The position numbers were made by a program, and so were the translations under genes. From NCBI GenBank assembly GCA_030626045.1, contig DAOUPS010000055.1, positions 1-6,139 on the forward strand: 6,139 bases of DNA, given 5' to 3'. Positions 5,198 to 6,139 of this stretch are shown here, in pieces. Numbering within the stretch: the first letter of the stretch is position 1; every line of letters starts with the position of its first letter. Origin of the DNA: a bacterium (GTDB taxonomy: Bacteria > Patescibacteriota > Minisyncoccia > Moranbacterales > DUUL01). The notes beneath the pieces were generated by a model. The model was not told the DNA's origin and made no database searches. It saw nothing but the letters and a program-made list of their open reading frames with translations.

Positions 5198-5521
5198 ATG
5201 GGTATAAAAGATATCTTTAAAAGGAAAAAGGATAAAGACACGGAATCTTCTGAGATCGAAAACGGATCGAAAAAGGATTATTCTGAGATGCTTTCCGATG
5301 TTGATAGCTCGAAACTGTCATTCAAGGAAAAAATGGGACTGAAGATGTTCAGAAGGATGTCGAAAAAGAAACAGGAAAAGATGCTTCGGCAGGCAATGAA
5401 TCCTCAGGAGGTAATGAAGAATAAGGACAAGATCTTGAAGCAGGTTGATGATATGGTAAAAAGCGGACAGATAGACAAAGGACAAGCAGAAGCGGTAAAA
5501 AGCAGAATGGGATTGAGATAG
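5198..5521 (+). CDS. Small basic helical protein of unknown function
   Basis: I do not recognise a family. I chose the ATG at 5198 (MGIKDIFKRKK, 107 residues). The in-frame ATG at 5165 would add an unremarkable MRCDNKVNKRN, and the likely promoter element falls between the two. The protein is very rich in Lys, Glu, Asp, Met and Gln, has no membrane segment or signal peptide, and should be cytoplasmic. Residues 1-12 are strongly basic and 13-35 are polar and probably disordered. From about 40 to the end helices are predicted by eye: KLSFKEKMGLKMFRRMSKKKQEKMLRQAM, then KDKILKQVDDMVKSGQIDKGQAEAVKSRMG. The helical pair with a 'SGQIDKGQAE' turn resembles small scaffold or nucleic-acid-binding proteins, but this is only appearance. 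It lies 80 bp after ftsX and may belong to the same unit. Terminator hairpins follow it. The stop is TAG. Confidence 0.75.
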   Translation: MGIKDIFKRKKDKDTESSEIENGSKKDYSEMLSDVDSSKLSFKEKMGLKMFRRMSKKKQEKMLRQAMNPQEVMKNKDKILKQVDDMVKSGQIDKGQAEAVKSRMGLR

Positions 5522-5595
5522 ATATTCATATCTTGCACAGTTCAATCTAGCCTTCAAATAATCTAAAATTGCAAATAATTATCTTGAAAACGGTT

Positions 5596-5643
5596 TGATC
5601 TTGCCTGTCCGCCGTATTGAAGGGCAGATCAGATTGTTTTTTT
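5596..5643 (+). terminator. Probable terminator after the small basic protein gene
   Basis: TGATC (5596-5600) with TGCC (5602-5605) pairs with GGCA (5623-5626) and GATCA (5627-5631), leaving one bulged T and a 17-base loop. GATTG and seven T follow (5637-5643). The T-run begins five bases after the stem, so it is weaker than the next hairpin. The CTGTCCGCC portion recalls a palindromic repeat I associate with CPR intergenic regions, unverified. Confidence 0.5.
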
Positions 5644-5651
5644 GGGTAGTA

Positions 5652-5684
5652 AAAAAGCCACAAGCTGTTGAGCCTGTGGTTTTT
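5652..5684. terminator. Bidirectional intrinsic terminator between convergent genes
   Basis: CCACA-A-GCT (5658-5666) pairs with AGC-C-TGTGG (5671-5679), with one A·C mismatch and a GTTG loop. Six A stand before the stem and five T after it, so both strands show a stem followed by a U-run. It lies between a + strand gene ending at 5521 and a - strand gene ending at 5716, as expected for a terminator shared by converging units. Confidence 0.85.
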
Positions 5685-5715
5685 CGGTATAAAGTTTAAG
5701 TTCGAGAGACTGCGA

Positions 5716-6081
5716 TTAATGAATTGTTTCCGTTGCTTTTGTTGTTTCTTGTGCCTCCTCCTCCTGTTCTTTTTCCTCGGATTCCATTATTTTACACATC
5801 GCCAATAATCGCGCATCGTCACAACCGGAACTTTCAACATCCAGTTCTGTTTCGGGAATATTATCGCTGGTTCCGTATCTTTCCAGCAGTTCCACTGCTT
5901 TTCCTTTTTCACGAATCACATGTTCCATATTCTTTAGTGACTCATAATCTTCTGAAACTTTTCCCATTATCTTTTCCGTCCTTTCGATTAAATTTTTCTC
6001 TTGTGTTTGCTGATGCTCTATTGCTGCATCTTCAACAAGATCTTTTCTTTTTAGTATACTGTCTATTTTTCCTGATTCCAT
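5716..6081 (-). CDS. Acidic, probably coiled-coil protein of unknown function
   Basis: I do not recognise a family. The 121-residue protein is rich in Glu, Lys, Asp and Met, with no membrane segment or signal peptide. Residues 1-75 (SILKRKDLVEDAAIEHQQTQEKNLIERTEKIMGKVSEDYESLKNMEHVIREKGKAVELLERYG) read as long amphipathic helix with coiled-coil spacing. Residues 76-100 form a linker containing two Cys, one in SSGCDDARL and one in MCKIM. The tail (SEEKEQEEEAQETTKATETIH) is acidic, low-complexity and probably disordered. The start at 6081 is the first ATG after a good promoter, and only A-rich sequence precedes it. The coding case rests on a clean frame, the promoter and the terminator at its end. 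The overlapping + strand frame is Phe/Leu/Pro-rich, the usual shadow of Glu/Lys-rich coding. The stop is TAA. It could be a structural or regulatory cytoplasmic protein; nothing in the sequence identifies a partner. Confidence 0.75.
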   Translation of the reverse strand: MESGKIDSILKRKDLVEDAAIEHQQTQEKNLIERTEKIMGKVSEDYESLKNMEHVIREKGKAVELLERYGTSDNIPETELDVESSGCDDARLLAMCKIMESEEKEQEEEAQETTKATETIH

Positions 6082-6127
6082 TTTCTTTTTTTCTTGGTTA
6101 ATTATTAAATTTATTCTATTATTTACT

Positions 6128-6136
6128 ATTATAACA
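6128..6136 (-). promoter_or_regulatory. Extended -10 promoter of the acidic coiled-coil protein gene
   Basis: On the - strand TGT is followed directly by a perfect TATAAT (6133 down to 6128). Transcription would start near 6121, giving a leader of about 40 AT-rich bases before the ATG at 6081. Any -35 box lies beyond the window edge. Confidence 0.6.
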
Positions 6137-6139
6137 TGG

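Noticed and set aside
5724..6101. A 125-codon open frame on the + strand opposite the 5716-6081 gene
   Set aside because: Its product is a Phe/Leu/Pro-rich low-complexity string, the expected shadow of Glu/Lys-rich codons on the other strand. The - strand frame has the promoter and terminator.

Overview
The window reads as part of a small, AT-leaning bacterial genome. It has short intergenic gaps, tRNA genes without an encoded CCA end, and almost no recognisable Shine-Dalgarno sequences ahead of its starts. Compact versions of universal genes sit beside small uncharacterised proteins and several foldback repeats. This fits a Patescibacteria/CPR-type bacterium, but that is inference: no taxonomic marker was compared. 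UGA works as a stop here, because prfB (release factor 2) is present and carries an in-frame UGA at a frameshift site. That argues against the Gracilibacteria/Absconditabacteria code, where UGA means glycine. None of the seven genes ends in TGA; they use TAA or TAG.

Left part (1-1443): the C-terminal two thirds of a UDP-glucose 6-dehydrogenase runs in from the left edge on the + strand. It converges with a small polytopic membrane protein on the - strand that has a 'PFPDE' motif and only a weak DedA/VTT-like look.

Middle (1444-2120): no protein gene. This stretch holds two good tRNA genes on the - strand, tRNA-Thr(CGU) and tRNA-Gly(CCC). They are embedded in repeats: two and a half copies of a ~41-43-bp palindromic unit, an exact 19-bp copy of the 5' end of tRNA-Thr, a near copy of its last 15 bases, a GC-rich hairpin, and a ~160-bp foldback with 13-bp perfect terminal inverted repeats. 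A good promoter at its right end drives prfB.

Right-centre (2121-5521): prfB, ftsE, ftsX and a small basic protein, all on the + strand and probably mostly one transcription unit. prfB is split between two frames by a programmed +1 frameshift at CTT TGA. It starts a few bases after its predicted transcription start, so its mRNA may be leaderless. A perfect 16-bp palindrome sits just upstream of the shift site, where other bacteria have a Shine-Dalgarno-like stimulator. FtsE (ATPase) and FtsX (membrane subunit) form the divisome ABC complex that controls cell-wall hydrolases. Here they are separated by a 205-bp spacer of opposed heptad repeats.

Right end (5522-6139): two hairpins, the second a bidirectional terminator, separate the + strand unit from a convergent - strand gene. 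That gene encodes an acidic, probably coiled-coil protein with an extended -10 promoter at the window edge. The observations most worth following are the palindrome at the prfB shift site and the tRNA-Thr nested between fragments of itself.
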